Shown piece after piece: positions 1 to 9,862 of a stretch of DNA of 64,000 nucleotides. How positions within the stretch are numbered: position 1 is the first letter of the stretch; each line of letters begins with the position of its first letter. Both the position numbers and the translations under genes were made by a program. Under the pieces are notes generated by a model that worked only from the letters and a program-made list of their open reading frames with translations, ran no database searches and was not told the origin of the DNA. Source of the stretch: Chloracidobacterium sp. (lineage in GTDB: Bacteria; Acidobacteriota; Blastocatellia; Pyrinomonadales; Pyrinomonadaceae); contig JADJWM010000017.1 in the NCBI GenBank assembly GCA_016716365.1, positions 682,001 through 746,000 on the forward strand. Reading direction: 5' to 3'.

Positions 1-405
1 GAGTGCCCGTTCGAAATCCTTCAGAAGGTCTTTCTTGCTCACGCTCATCACACGGATCTTGAGCTGCGAACTGGTCTCGCTGTTCATGACCAGCTGGTGC
101 AATCCCCGCCACGAGCCTTCCAGCTTCTGAAAATCTTCGTGATGCATGATCTCGTTAAGCTGTGCGCTGATGAGACGGTCAATTTCGGCGATACGCGAGT
201 TGATGGTCAGATCCATGTTCTTGGACATGGTCAGCTGGCCGGCCATGATCTGGCCGACGAATTCGCTGATCATGTCCTTTGCTCGCTCTTTTTGGAAGTC
301 GTCCCGGGCCATGCGGCCGTCGGTCAAGATCTTGTCAAGCAAACTTCCTTCACTGGCCGCTTCTTCGGTCTTGACGACTGTTTCTTTCTCTTTCTGGGTG
401 GCCAT
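1..405 (-). CDS. tssC: Type VI secretion contractile sheath large subunit TssC (N-terminal part, runs off left edge)
   Basis: The first 135 codons are visible; the rest lies left of the window. The product would be the large subunit of the T6SS contractile sheath, which pairs with TssB to form the cytoplasmic tail tube sheath. The family signature EGSWRGL is at residues 96-102, after a helical N-terminal part, as in the TssC/ImpD/EvpB family. The ATG at 405 follows an AAGGAGA ribosome site. The gene lies directly after tssB (4-bp gap), the usual tssB-tssC order. Identification is firm, but nothing can be said about the C-terminal half. Confidence 0.95.
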   Translation of the reverse strand, partial: MATQKEKETVVKTEEAASEGSLLDKILTDGRMARDDFQKERAKDMISEFVGQIMAGQLTMSKNMDLTINSRIAEIDRLISAQLNEIMHHEDFQKLEGSWRGLHQLVMNSETSSQLKIRVMSVSKKDLLKDFERAL

Positions 406-409
406 ATTC

Positions 410-925
410 TTAGTTCTCCTTTCCTTCGATTCCGAGCGCGTCGCTCAGTTCTTTTTGTTTATCGGCACTTGCGATGACCTCGTTAAGGATGGATTCGAGC
501 TTGTCATTTCCATCCATCTTGGAGAGGAGGTCCGAAAGCTTCTGTCGGGCGTCGACCAGCTTGCGGAGAGGATCGACCTGCTGAACGATGTTGTCCGGTT
601 CGAAGTCCTCGATGCTGTTGAACTTCAATTCAACGCCCATCTTGCTGCCATCATCCTGAAGTTTGTTCTCGGTCGTGTAGGCGAGCCGCGGCTTCATTCC
701 GGCCAGGACCTGGTCGAAGTTGTCACGGTCGATCTCGACAAACTTTCGCTGCTTCACTCCGGGAAGCGGCTCTTCCGGTTTGCCGACAAAGTCGCCCAGG
801 ACGCCGACCACGAACGGCAATTCCTTAAGTTCGAGGGCCCCGCCAACCTCCACATCATAGGTGATCTGGACCCGCGGCGGGCGAATTCGGTCGATCTTGT
901 GTTGTATGCTTTCCTTCTTTGGCAT
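410..925 (-). CDS. tssB: Type VI secretion contractile sheath small subunit TssB
   Basis: This 171-residue protein has the normal TssB length. It is the small sheath subunit that interlocks with TssC around the Hcp tube and is recycled by ClpV/TssH. The N-terminal stretch with IDRIRPPRVQITYDVE and the following LPFVVGVLGDF are typical of TssB/ImpB. A clear AAGGAGA ribosome site precedes the ATG. It sits between tssA and tssC on one transcript. TagJ, encoded three genes upstream (2275-3087), is known in other systems to bind TssB, so its presence here fits. Confidence 0.96.
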   Translation of the reverse strand: MPKKESIQHKIDRIRPPRVQITYDVEVGGALELKELPFVVGVLGDFVGKPEEPLPGVKQRKFVEIDRDNFDQVLAGMKPRLAYTTENKLQDDGSKMGVELKFNSIEDFEPDNIVQQVDPLRKLVDARQKLSDLLSKMDGNDKLESILNEVIASADKQKELSDALGIEGKEN

Positions 926-1015
926 TTGCTTATCTCCTTATCTACTTAAAATTCTCGTCCAGATCGATCTCGCGTCACCGAAGCCGATATGACAATCAAC
1001 CATACTTAACAAATT

Positions 1016-2176
1016 TTAGGCCCACGGATCATCGGCAGCAGCTCCGCCGCCCGAACCTTCCGTCGAACTGCCGTCGACACCCAGCGTCTCGCGAAGTTGG
1101 AACAGGACCGACTGGTCCTTTACAACCTCTTGCAGCCATGATTCAAGGCCCATATTTCCCCATTTGACCGCACGCTGGACCAGATAGGAGACGGGGCTAT
1201 GCGGCTCGGTCTTGTGGAAAAAAGCGGCGATCTCGGCAAGTTTCTTAAGGGCGTCACGCCGATTTGCGATGGCACCGGATACCGAACCGTCGCCTTTCGC
1301 GCCGCCCACGGCACCCTCGGCTCCTTCGCCGGCCACTTCTTCCTCTTCGATCTCATCCGGCTCTTCCGCCCTTTTTTCCTCAAGCAGCTTCTTGACTTGC
1401 TCGTGGGCCTTATCGAGCATCCCCTTGAGGTTCGAAAACCCGGGGGTCTGATTGCGATCGTATTTTTCTTCGCAGATCCGATTCAGATCGTTCAGGGCGG
1501 TCCAACACTCTTCGATGGTGTTGTTGATGGTCTCCATGGCCGCCCGTCGCGTCTCGATCCTTTCGACGTTCCACATGGAGGCCGTCACGCTACGGTTCTT
1601 TTCCGCTTCGGCCTTGAGGTTGTTGATCCGCTTTTGCTCATCCGGCATCAGCGAATCGACACTCTCGGGAAAATCGTACTTCTTTGAGTCTTCGTAATCG
1701 TTAAAGCTGTATCCGCGGACCCCGGTGATCGGCGCCGTCCTGACGGCGATCGCCCCGTTCTCGTCCAGCCAGGACATTGCGTTGGCCCGACCTTCCATGT
1801 CGCCTTCGTCGATCTCCGGATGGACAGTGTCCCAGAAGCGTTCGTGGAAACCATGAAGCATCAGCAGAGAATCGCGGAGCCCGGCAAAACCGAACCGACG
1901 TATCTCTGCTTCAGCCACCCAAACACCGATCTGCAGATCTTTTGTCTGGGTCGAGAGTGCTGGAACGCCGAGATCAATAACTTTGTTGTAGTCGGCCACC
2001 TTGAGGTCGGTGACCCATTCGCCCTGGTTAAGGTCATCGTCTGCCCTGCGCGCTTCGGTGATCTCGTCGTAGATGCCTGAATAACGCAGGCTCTCGCCGG
2101 ACGGACTTTCCTCTGAGATCGGCTGAAGCAGGACCTCGAGGTCGATCACCGGCGGCATTCGCAACTCATCACTCAT
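1016..2176 (-). CDS. tssA: Type VI secretion protein TssA (ImpA N-terminal domain)
   Basis: The 386-residue product starts with an ImpA_N-type domain (roughly residues 15-150, including SPSGESLRYSGIYDEI and the helical region after it). A charged, Glu/Ala-rich linker follows around residues 265-300, then a C-terminal helical region ending in a Gly/Ala-rich DDPWA tail. TssA proteins coordinate sheath and tube polymerisation at the baseplate or distal end. The ATG at 2176 has AAGGAGT upstream. The gene is in the same direction as tagJ and tssB. Which TssA subclass (short or long C-terminal extension) it belongs to cannot be settled by eye. Confidence 0.9.
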   Translation of the reverse strand: MSDELRMPPVIDLEVLLQPISEESPSGESLRYSGIYDEITEARRADDDLNQGEWVTDLKVADYNKVIDLGVPALSTQTKDLQIGVWVAEAEIRRFGFAGLRDSLLMLHGFHERFWDTVHPEIDEGDMEGRANAMSWLDENGAIAVRTAPITGVRGYSFNDYEDSKKYDFPESVDSLMPDEQKRINNLKAEAEKNRSVTASMWNVERIETRRAAMETINNTIEECWTALNDLNRICEEKYDRNQTPGFSNLKGMLDKAHEQVKKLLEEKRAEEPDEIEEEEVAGEGAEGAVGGAKGDGSVSGAIANRRDALKKLAEIAAFFHKTEPHSPVSYLVQRAVKWGNMGLESWLQEVVKDQSVLFQLRETLGVDGSSTEGSGGGAAADDPWA

Positions 2177-2274
2177 CAGGCAGCACTCCTTTCCTTAAAG
2201 GCTACAAGCGTTCCGATCTCTATCTGTTGGCCGATGGCACAACATTCTAAACGAAATCAGAAAAAAAAACACGT

Positions 2275-3087
2275 TTACACCGAGTTTGCGGACTCTTTTC
2301 GGACAAATTCTATCGACTTGATGTCGACGATGGGTTTATCCTTCCCATCCATCGTGAAGACGCGTCCACCTTCGCCCACATATATCTCATCGCCGACATC
2401 CCGCCAATCCACGCTTCGGCCAAGGCGCACAAGGTCGTCCGCATTTTTCCAGCTATTGAAATAAAGCGAAGGCAGGAAGAGTTCGCCGTTGGTGCCGTTG
2501 GTCAACTCGAACTCAGCCTGCGGCCAAAAAACGTCGCGAAGCGATTTACGTTCGAGAAAATTGATGGTCTTTACGCTTTCGAACGGAAGCCAGACGTATG
2601 AATCCTTGACGATAGCTTCGAACACGCACATGGTAAGGTCGTTATAGTCCCGGAAATCGCTGAAGCTCTCGCCATTGATCACGCAGGAATACGCCGGCCT
2701 TTCCTCTTCTACCTTATCGAGCAGTTCCCGCGCCTCGGCCGTTTTCCCCTCGCGAACCAGGTCGTTCGCCGTAAACAGGTCGTTTATATAGTCTGTCGGG
2801 GCATCCGGCGTTTCCGGCCTTAGTCCCTCCTCAAAAAACTTTATCCGGTCACGCTCGGCGGAAAGGTTTTGGCGGTAGATCAAGGAACCGATCGCCGAAT
2901 TGGCGTCCTGATGCCCGATCGTGTCCAATTGCCTGTCGGCCCTGTCCCATTCGCCCGAGAAAAGGGACAATTCGAAAAGAAAGGCCCGAGCCGCGTAGAT
3001 CGTCGGGTTGGACTTTACGAGCTTAATTGCCTCTTCAATTGCTCCTTTCAGGTTACCGCGATCGAGTTGGATCTTTGCGTCATTCAT
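2275..3087 (-). CDS. tagJ: T6SS accessory protein TagJ / ImpE family
   Basis: The 270-residue protein begins with a TPR-like helical part (GNLKGAIEEAIKLVKSNP, then ARAFLFELSLFSGEWDRA) and continues into the ImpE-type C-terminal domain with WLPFESVKTINFLERKSLRDVFWPQ, split here only for description. ImpE/TagJ is an accessory T6SS protein known to contact the TssB N-terminal helix and ClpV. AAAGGAG precedes the ATG. It is encoded between tssM and tssA, on the same strand. The family call is firm; the role is taken from characterised homologues. Confidence 0.88.
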   Translation of the reverse strand: MNDAKIQLDRGNLKGAIEEAIKLVKSNPTIYAARAFLFELSLFSGEWDRADRQLDTIGHQDANSAIGSLIYRQNLSAERDRIKFFEEGLRPETPDAPTDYINDLFTANDLVREGKTAEARELLDKVEEERPAYSCVINGESFSDFRDYNDLTMCVFEAIVKDSYVWLPFESVKTINFLERKSLRDVFWPQAEFELTNGTNGELFLPSLYFNSWKNADDLVRLGRSVDWRDVGDEIYVGEGGRVFTMDGKDKPIVDIKSIEFVRKESANSV

Positions 3088-3154
3088 AGATATGCTCCTT
3101 TCCTCCGATCACCTCACACGGGAAATTGATCCCGACAAAGTCCCCTGAGGCGGC

Positions 3155-6100
3155 CTACTTAATAAAGCTCTGCGGGGCCCGGACGCGGCGGAACGTATCC
3201 TTGTTGAAAACATCTACGCCTCCGGTCGCCTTGATAGTGGCGGTCACTGCCTTGCCGCCGACCGTATATTTCAGGAGATACTCACCGCCGGGCTGTTTTT
3301 CAGGCGAACCGCGGTCAACGAACCTGAACAGGCCCCACTGGCCCTGGAATACTTGTTCGCCGGACGTTCCGCCGGTTGACGGAGTGATGCCCGTGTTGCC
3401 CGGATCGGCCGGAGTAGGGCTGGAGGTCGATGCAAGTTTCAATATGACGCCCGTTTCGGAACCTCCGGCGGGGAACGTGCCGCGAAGCGAACCCGTGCCT
3501 TCCGATGTGGTCTTTTGCCCGTCGATCGTTATCTCAACAAGCGCATCCCGGACCGGCCGAAAGGCGAACTCGTATTCGAACTTGGCCGTCGGGCTAGTTC
3601 CAAACAGTGCCTTTTGCAGGGCGAATGCGTTGTTCAGGTATGCAACAAACTCGTCGGTGAACTGGACATCGCTTCCTTCCTTCACTTTGTATTGGCCGCC
3701 CGACTCCTCGAAGTAGTTCTTCAGTCTCTCATCGAAGAACTTGGACAACCGGCCTTCGCCGGGAGCAAGGAACAAGGTGATGTTTTTCAGGTCGGCGTCC
3801 GATGCCCCGTCGTCAAAGGGATAGCCCTTTTCCATGTCCTTAGCGGCAGGAAGGATCTGATCGTTGTAAGTCTTGACCAGAATTTCCTTTCCGCCCGCCC
3901 CTAGCAATGTCCTGAGACGCCCGATCGGCTCCTGAAGCAGCGATGCTACCTCCTGTGAGGACGGGGTCGCGGTGAACGGGGCGGTCAGGGTGGTGATCGC
4001 CGATTCGCGGCGTTTTATGTCGAGCGTGTCGACGTCATTGCCGATAAGGTCGTCGCCCACTTTCTTCAGGGCACTCTCCGAAGCGGCCTTTGTGTTCAGG
4101 GCCTGCAGCAGCCGGCCCATTTCGGATTGATACGTATCTGCACCGGTCGGAGGCTTCGAATCCTTGTTGCCGATAAAATCGAACAAAGGCCTGAAAGCTT
4201 TTTCGGGCTCGCTGTTGCCGACAACCGCAGCCTTTTTCGAGAACCAGCTCTTGATCCACGGCCACCAGGCTCCAGTGTCGGGTTCCTCGGATAGGTTCGT
4301 ATGCTTCGCAACTTCACCCAGCAAAACCCTCATCGGAGAATTGGGCTGCGAGAAAGCCTGAAGGGCGTTGGCGGCCTCGTCCCGGTTGCGATAGGCCCTG
4401 ACATCAACAGACCGAACGAACTGGGTCCAGTGGACGGCATAATCCCGGTAATAGCGGTCTTCGATCTGGGACATTTTGGATGACGCTGCTCCGCTGCCGC
4501 TTCCGGTGCCGGCCTCACCCATCACCCAATCGTCCTTTTTCATCTCCTCATCAGCATTAAGGATGGCCTCTTTCATCGGTTCGAGGCCTGGCCGGGTGTA
4601 GGCTCCGGGGACGATGTATGTCCCGGTCATAAGGCTTTGGTCGGCGCTCCCCGCAAGAAGCCGCGTGACCGTCGTCTGCCCTTCGACGTCGTCGACCTGC
4701 TTCGATATTTCCGTCACTTTCCGGCTTAAGTAGCGGTATTCGGCCGGGAAATCCTTAAGCTTATTCCGAACCTCGGCAACCAGTGTCTTGTCCAGAGAGA
4801 TCCTGGGGAATCCGACATCGGTTCGATCGATCTGCCTTGCCCAGAATTCAAGCTGCTGTTCGGCGACCTGTTTCATGTCCGCCGGGACCTTGGATTCAGA
4901 GACCCAATATTCCTTGAGCATTGCCGCGACATGGCTTCCCTGGGCCTGTTCGATGTGGTCGTTCGACAGCATCAGGTAGGCCTTAAGGAGGTTCAGATTC
5001 TTCTCAAGCAGCTTTTCCTCTTCGTCGGTAAGCTTTGACGGGTTCGCCACCGCCTTGCCCTTCGCAAATGCCCGGAGGTCCGCTTCCAGCTTTTTGATCG
5101 CAGGTTCCCTGAACCTTTGCTCGACGACCTGAAGATAAACCGGCAGCAGATTCTCTTTGAAGATCCGCTTACCCGAGTAAAGGCCGAAACGCATGAACCA
5201 CGGCGGGCCCTCACGGTCGTACGAATCGAGGTCGGCCAACAAAACCCTTAGGTTTTCGGTCTGATTCAATTCCTCTTTGACCGCCTCAGGCCGTTTTTCG
5301 AGCGGGTTCTTGCCGGAGTCCGCTTTCACCAGAGCCACAAGGTTCCGGCCTCTTTCGGCCGCATCCTGAAGCATCTGACGATTGGTGGCGAGCGACACCG
5401 CCGACATTACCAGCAAGGCAAAGATCAAAAGCCCGCCAAGCAAGGTCATCAGCCAGCCGAATATTGGCGGCCTTTGCTTCGCTTCAACGAAACTCCGGAC
5501 CATATCGCGGTCGCGGAGGACGACGTCCTTAAAGAAGCGCTCGGTGAAATAGCCGTTCGAGACGGTCGGCGGGGCGTTGCCGGTCGATTTGGCGGCCGGT
5601 GACGCGGTGAAATAGAAGCCTCGCAAGAACGGATTCTGGCTGAACGGATTTGGCCGGAAAAGGGCGTTGATGAACGAGGCGAATTTTCTTCGAGCCGAAC
5701 CGAAATGAAGCGGGAAGTTAAAGATCCTGAGCTGCCGCACCGGCGGGAAGGGTGCCGACAGCCGTACGATCCGGCGTTTCATTAACGAGTTGTGGAGTAT
5801 CTCGTATTCGCTGTCGAACAATGCCTGGGCATTCTCGCTCTTTTCGATCGGGATAGTTGCACCCCAAACCAGCGTCTTGTCCTCGTTTTTGGAACTCGAG
5901 AAAGAATCGCTGAATCCCTCGATAGCGTCGGCGTGGCTGAATACGACATAAACGGGAAAGCGGACCTTCAGCCGCTGCATCGTCTCGTCAAGGCGAGCAC
6001 GAAGCACCTTGGCCAGCTCTTCGGTCTGGCGTTCGTCCGCCTTCAGGATGGCGGCCGTATCAACGACCAGAAGGAACCCGTCTATCGGCCGGTTCCCACG

Positions 6101-6739
6101 ATATTTTTTCAGCGTTTCAAGCAGTGAAGCCCATTCTTCCGCATCGACGCCTTCGGACTGGTAACGGCCCGCAGTGTCAACAAAAACGGCATCGCTGGCG
6201 ACGCGCCAGTCGATGTTGCCCGTCGGGCGGATAAATTTCTGCTCGGATTGCCGCTGGCTTGGCAGTGTCTGAAAGTTGAGATTTGAACTGAGTACAAGCG
6301 AGCTCTTGCCCGAACGCGGTGCGCCGGCAACGAGGTACCAGGGTAGGGAATAAACCGCGTCGCGGCCTCCACTCCCCAGGCTTGAGGTCTTAAGGAATTG
6401 GACGGTCTCCTCGGTCCCGCTTGCGAGGTTGGCAAAATTTCCGACCGGTGCGGCCGGGGGCGGCGCGGCGGCCGCTGCGGGTGTTCCAGGCGCAGCCTCG
6501 GCCGTCTGTTTCGCTTCGGCCTCTTTGGCAGCCTTCTTCTTCGCCCTTCGCGAAGAGATGAACATGATCAATAGTGCGAATGGCAGCGTGAGAAGGACGA
6601 GGGCGATGATGACGATTTTATACTGGTACGCGACCATGTTCGGCGGGAGGAGCCAAACAATAAGGCCGACAACGCCATAGAACGACATCAGCCCGCCGAG
6701 CCCGAATGCATACTTCAGTTGGTTTACCTGCCAACCCAT
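3155..6739 (-). CDS. tssM: Type VI secretion membrane subunit TssM (IcmF family)
   Basis: This 1194-residue inner-membrane protein is the core of the T6SS membrane complex with TssL and TssJ. Two membrane helices are visible near residues 13-31 and 41-61, followed by a basic Ala/Lys-rich stretch. An intact Walker A motif (GAPRSGKSS, residues 139-147) lies in the cytoplasmic NTPase domain. A third helix follows near residues 425-450, then a long periplasmic IcmF region. The length is normal for the family. Its stop is 16 bp from tssL in the same direction. No TssJ lipoprotein gene is visible in the window; it may lie to the left or be absent. Confidence 0.95.
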   Translation of the reverse strand: MGWQVNQLKYAFGLGGLMSFYGVVGLIVWLLPPNMVAYQYKIVIIALVLLTLPFALLIMFISSRRAKKKAAKEAEAKQTAEAAPGTPAAAAAPPPAAPVGNFANLASGTEETVQFLKTSSLGSGGRDAVYSLPWYLVAGAPRSGKSSLVLSSNLNFQTLPSQRQSEQKFIRPTGNIDWRVASDAVFVDTAGRYQSEGVDAEEWASLLETLKKYRGNRPIDGFLLVVDTAAILKADERQTEELAKVLRARLDETMQRLKVRFPVYVVFSHADAIEGFSDSFSSSKNEDKTLVWGATIPIEKSENAQALFDSEYEILHNSLMKRRIVRLSAPFPPVRQLRIFNFPLHFGSARRKFASFINALFRPNPFSQNPFLRGFYFTASPAAKSTGNAPPTVSNGYFTERFFKDVVLRDRDMVRSFVEAKQRPPIFGWLMTLLGGLLIFALLVMSAVSLATNRQMLQDAAERGRNLVALVKADSGKNPLEKRPEAVKEELNQTENLRVLLADLDSYDREGPPWFMRFGLYSGKRIFKENLLPVYLQVVEQRFREPAIKKLEADLRAFAKGKAVANPSKLTDEEEKLLEKNLNLLKAYLMLSNDHIEQAQGSHVAAMLKEYWVSESKVPADMKQVAEQQLEFWARQIDRTDVGFPRISLDKTLVAEVRNKLKDFPAEYRYLSRKVTEISKQVDDVEGQTTVTRLLAGSADQSLMTGTYIVPGAYTRPGLEPMKEAILNADEEMKKDDWVMGEAGTGSGSGAASSKMSQIEDRYYRDYAVHWTQFVRSVDVRAYRNRDEAANALQAFSQPNSPMRVLLGEVAKHTNLSEEPDTGAWWPWIKSWFSKKAAVVGNSEPEKAFRPLFDFIGNKDSKPPTGADTYQSEMGRLLQALNTKAASESALKKVGDDLIGNDVDTLDIKRRESAITTLTAPFTATPSSQEVASLLQEPIGRLRTLLGAGGKEILVKTYNDQILPAAKDMEKGYPFDDGASDADLKNITLFLAPGEGRLSKFFDERLKNYFEESGGQYKVKEGSDVQFTDEFVAYLNNAFALQKALFGTSPTAKFEYEFAFRPVRDALVEITIDGQKTTSEGTGSLRGTFPAGGSETGVILKLASTSSPTPADPGNTGITPSTGGTSGEQVFQGQWGLFRFVDRGSPEKQPGGEYLLKYTVGGKAVTATIKATGGVDVFNKDTFRRVRAPQSFIK

Positions 6740-6755
6740 AAAGATTCGACCGCCC

Positions 6756-7433
6756 TTAAACGGTCAATTTATTCACCGCGTCCTGAACGAACCGCATCGA
6801 AAGTACGAACATCCCCAAGTAAATGATAATTGCGAGGCCGGCAAAGCCCGCCGCCGTGATCTTGGCCCAAGTCGGCATCCCGCGGCGTTCCGGCGGGAGA
6901 GGCTGGTCCACCGCCAGCCAGTGCGGCGACAGCTCGACAGGCTTGATCTTCCCGGCCTTGACCAGTGCATTCGCCGTCGTCTGCATTATCGCCAGAAGTT
7001 TTTCCTGCTCGTAGATCGCGTAACGTCCTTTGAAGCCGAGGAGCATGCAGAAATAGTAGATCTCGACCGCGTCCGCGGTGACGTCCACCTGCTTGAGCAT
7101 AGCCTCAAGCTTGTCGAAGAACTTGTTTCCCGCCAGCTGTTCACCGAAATATTCAAGCTGGAGCGGATTCTTTTCCCATTCATTCTTGAGCGGGAAGTTA
7201 TTGGTCAAGACGGTCTCGTCAACGAAGGATGCCAGAGCGAACTTCGAGACTTGAACGATCTTGTGATTGAACCTGTACCGCTCGGCACGCTTCTCGAAAT
7301 CCTCCAGCATTCCCGCGATCTTCGGGCGAAGGTCGTTCGATGGCGTAACGATCCCGGCCTTCAGCCTAAGGATCAGGTCAAAGACCGGCCCGGCAAAGGT
7401 GACGAGGTCATTCTTGGATTGAGTCTCGCTCAT
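6756..7433 (-). CDS. tssL: Type VI secretion protein TssL (DotU/ImpK family)
   Basis: The 225-residue protein has a DotU-type cytoplasmic helical domain followed by one C-terminal membrane helix (about residues 190-212) and a very short periplasmic tail. This is the tail-anchored topology of TssL. No peptidoglycan-binding OmpA-like extension is fused to it. TssL links TssM to the baseplate through TssK. It lies between tssK (7-bp gap) and tssM (16-bp gap), which implies co-translation with both partners. Confidence 0.93.
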   Translation of the reverse strand: MSETQSKNDLVTFAGPVFDLILRLKAGIVTPSNDLRPKIAGMLEDFEKRAERYRFNHKIVQVSKFALASFVDETVLTNNFPLKNEWEKNPLQLEYFGEQLAGNKFFDKLEAMLKQVDVTADAVEIYYFCMLLGFKGRYAIYEQEKLLAIMQTTANALVKAGKIKPVELSPHWLAVDQPLPPERRGMPTWAKITAAGFAGLAIIIYLGMFVLSMRFVQDAVNKLTV

Positions 7434-7440
7434 TATTCAA

Positions 7441-8793
7441 CTACGGCTTCACCGCGTACATCTCGATCGTCTCATCCGGAATGTCGTTCGGCACGTATAC
7501 CGAGACCACTTTCGATCCGTTAATGCCGTTCCAGTATGGGCCGATCGTATCGAGCTTGAAATACTTGAAACCCACCCGCGTCGGGACCGGCGCCGGCGGC
7601 GGGCTCGCAAGCGTCAGGACAACGCCCGGCAACGCGGACCCGATCACCGAGTCGATCACGTCCCGCGAAGCGATCTTCACAACCCTCGGCACGCCGTCGA
7701 TCAGCTTGGCCTCGGGCATTTGGGCCTTGACCGCCAAGATGAATTCTGCTTCCTTCAGCAGCCTTTCGTCTTCGATCCGGCCTACATACAGGGTGTCCCG
7801 CGTCTTTTCGAGCGGGATCGGCACGCAGCGGCTTGGGATCACCGTCTCGAGCAGGTCCTTCAATTGGGTCGAAAGGCTGAAGAATGTGAAGTAAAGGTCA
7901 TCGTGATCGTATTTCACAATGTCTTTAGGGTGACTCTCGAGCGAGAAAGTCATCAATTTGCCGACGAGCGCCGCCATTTCCAGGTAGAGCTTCTCCGGGT
8001 GAAGCATCGGGGAGTGGAAATAATGGGTCATCGTCGGGATCGACGCATTGATGGTGTTCAAAAGCCAAAAAACCGCAGTTTCCGATGTCGTAAAATCCGC
8101 CAGCGACGCATTGGTCGACCGGCGCTGTTCGCCGAGGCTTCCGCTCTTCGTGATAAGGATCTCGACCACCTGACGCAGCATATTCACAAGCCACGGCGAT
8201 GCCGAAATATTCAGGATCGGCGGGATGTACTCGTCGACGATCTTCAATTGCCCCGTTGGCGTCCTTTCAAGTTCGGCGATCTTTATGCTCGTGAAACCGT
8301 CGCGGAGTTCGTCATCAAAAATGATCCTAAAATTGCTCTTGGCGTATGCGATCGGCTGTTCGTTCGTTCCCGTCGTCTCGTCCTTCACCATCGCTCCTTC
8401 CTGGTGAAACCGGAGATTATTATTTGCTTCGCCGCCGCTTGCCTGGAAATTGGCCTCACCCTTTTTCTTGGCCGGGATCGCCAGGTGCACGCCCAAGCGT
8501 TCGGCCTCAACGGCGAAATGATTCCCGATCGGGCGCTGATCCGGCACTGCCTCCGCATCCGGAACATTGACCATCAATCCGTCCGGCAATACCGCACGGC
8601 AATTCGTTATCTGGAAATTTGAGTTTGCGACCGCCTCGTTGTTGACCTTCAGGTCGATAACGCCGTATTCGTGCTGCATTATCGAGCGGACCCGCGAATT
8701 CAGCAGCTCTTCGTGGAAATTATCGGCCTGTTGAAAGTGATGCGGAGTCAACAGCATCCCCTCGTTCCAGACGATCTTGCGGTATTTGCTCAT
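7441..8793 (-). CDS. tssK: Type VI secretion baseplate subunit TssK
   Basis: The 450-residue product begins with the family's hallmark YRKIVWNEGMLLTPHHFQQ region and has normal TssK/ImpJ length. TssK is the trimeric baseplate connector that binds TssFG on one side and TssL/TssM on the other. It starts at an ATG at 8793 and is followed at once by tssL and tssM, so three physically interacting subunits are encoded together. A 181-bp gap separates it from the YkgJ-type gene upstream. That gap could hold a second promoter, although no strong one was recognised. Confidence 0.95.
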   Translation of the reverse strand: MSKYRKIVWNEGMLLTPHHFQQADNFHEELLNSRVRSIMQHEYGVIDLKVNNEAVANSNFQITNCRAVLPDGLMVNVPDAEAVPDQRPIGNHFAVEAERLGVHLAIPAKKKGEANFQASGGEANNNLRFHQEGAMVKDETTGTNEQPIAYAKSNFRIIFDDELRDGFTSIKIAELERTPTGQLKIVDEYIPPILNISASPWLVNMLRQVVEILITKSGSLGEQRRSTNASLADFTTSETAVFWLLNTINASIPTMTHYFHSPMLHPEKLYLEMAALVGKLMTFSLESHPKDIVKYDHDDLYFTFFSLSTQLKDLLETVIPSRCVPIPLEKTRDTLYVGRIEDERLLKEAEFILAVKAQMPEAKLIDGVPRVVKIASRDVIDSVIGSALPGVVLTLASPPPAPVPTRVGFKYFKLDTIGPYWNGINGSKVVSVYVPNDIPDETIEMYAVKP

Positions 8794-8974
8794 AAACTAG
8801 TGGGTAGACCTAAAGATAGTAAAACGAAGTCACGTAATAGTAAACAGCCGCTCAGAGGTAACCTCCGGATCTGCCTGAAATCCACGGCTTTCAGTCCACG
8901 AGCAAGTTCCGCTGGGGGTTGATCGACAAAGCGACCCCGGCGAATAACTGCCAACACTGTCGGCAGCGGCCGGC

Positions 8975-9844
8975 TCAGCCATTTGCCGGCCCCTTCGCAT
9001 CGCCGCCGCTGTTCGGCCCGTCCCCGGCGATGTCCGAGGGCCCGTCCTCGGCGAGCCCGGGTTCCTCACGGCCGGTAAGTTTGCGGAAAAAATCGTCTGC
9101 CCAAGCCGGTCCGACGCGCGATTCGAACCGTTCGCTGTGCGTCTCAGCAAATTCCAGGATCCGGATCAAGAGCAGTTCTGATGGCGTCTTGACGTTCTCA
9201 GTACGCACGAGGGCGCCGAATGCCCGTGAAGGCGAGCCGCTCAGCGGGAGTTTTTCGATATTGTCCGGACGCGGGGCGACGCAGTTCTCGGCCGGCGATG
9301 TCACTAGATATTCCCGACAGATCAACGGACGATCTTCATAGATCGAGCACGATTCATTTTCCAGAAACGGGCAAGCGACGCCCTGCGCGATGTATTCAGA
9401 AAGCAACGCGACGAATTTCCGCCCGAGTTCGTCACTCTTGCCCTTTGCCGCTTCTGCGGACATTTCATCAAAACGGTCGAACCAGTCTAGGTCGGCAAAA
9501 TGCTGCCTGCCGTCACGAAAACGTTGTTTGATGACGCTTCGCCGTTCCACGGGCATGTTCTCAATTAGATCCGCGAGCGCAAACGCTTCGGCCTCGGAAA
9601 TAAGCAGCGGCTGACGGCAGCATGCGCCGCAGGCGACCTTGCACGAAATGGCCTTGCCATCCGCGGCCGAGCGATCTATCGCCCGGGCGACAATTGTGTT
9701 GGTAAGTGATTGAAAGACCGGAAGCATCCGCCGGGGCTTAACGGCGGCCGCCGGGATCGTCATATTCAGCTCAAAGTGTTCGCCGCCGATATTGAGTCGG
9801 AGGTCGCCGGCGAGCATTTCTTCGTTTTCGATAACTTCTGCCAT
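8975..9844 (-). CDS. YkgJ-family Cys-cluster protein
   Basis: The 289-residue protein has the YkgJ-type pattern C68-x3-C72-x2-C75-C76, then later cysteines in CPFLENESCSIYEDRPLICR and AENC. The family is annotated as a probable metal (Zn or Fe-S) cluster binding protein of unknown reaction. No signal peptide or membrane helix is seen, so a cytoplasmic location is likely. It is embedded between the FHA genes (18-bp gap) and tssK on the same strand, so it is probably expressed with the secretion system. I know of no established YkgJ role in T6SS. The Pro/Gly/Asp-rich C-terminus looks disordered. Confidence 0.78.
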   Translation of the reverse strand: MAEVIENEEMLAGDLRLNIGGEHFELNMTIPAAAVKPRRMLPVFQSLTNTIVARAIDRSAADGKAISCKVACGACCRQPLLISEAEAFALADLIENMPVERRSVIKQRFRDGRQHFADLDWFDRFDEMSAEAAKGKSDELGRKFVALLSEYIAQGVACPFLENESCSIYEDRPLICREYLVTSPAENCVAPRPDNIEKLPLSGSPSRAFGALVRTENVKTPSELLLIRILEFAETHSERFESRVGPAWADDFFRKLTGREEPGLAEDGPSDIAGDGPNSGGDAKGPANG

Positions 9845-9862
9845 TTTCAGCGGCTATCCGGG

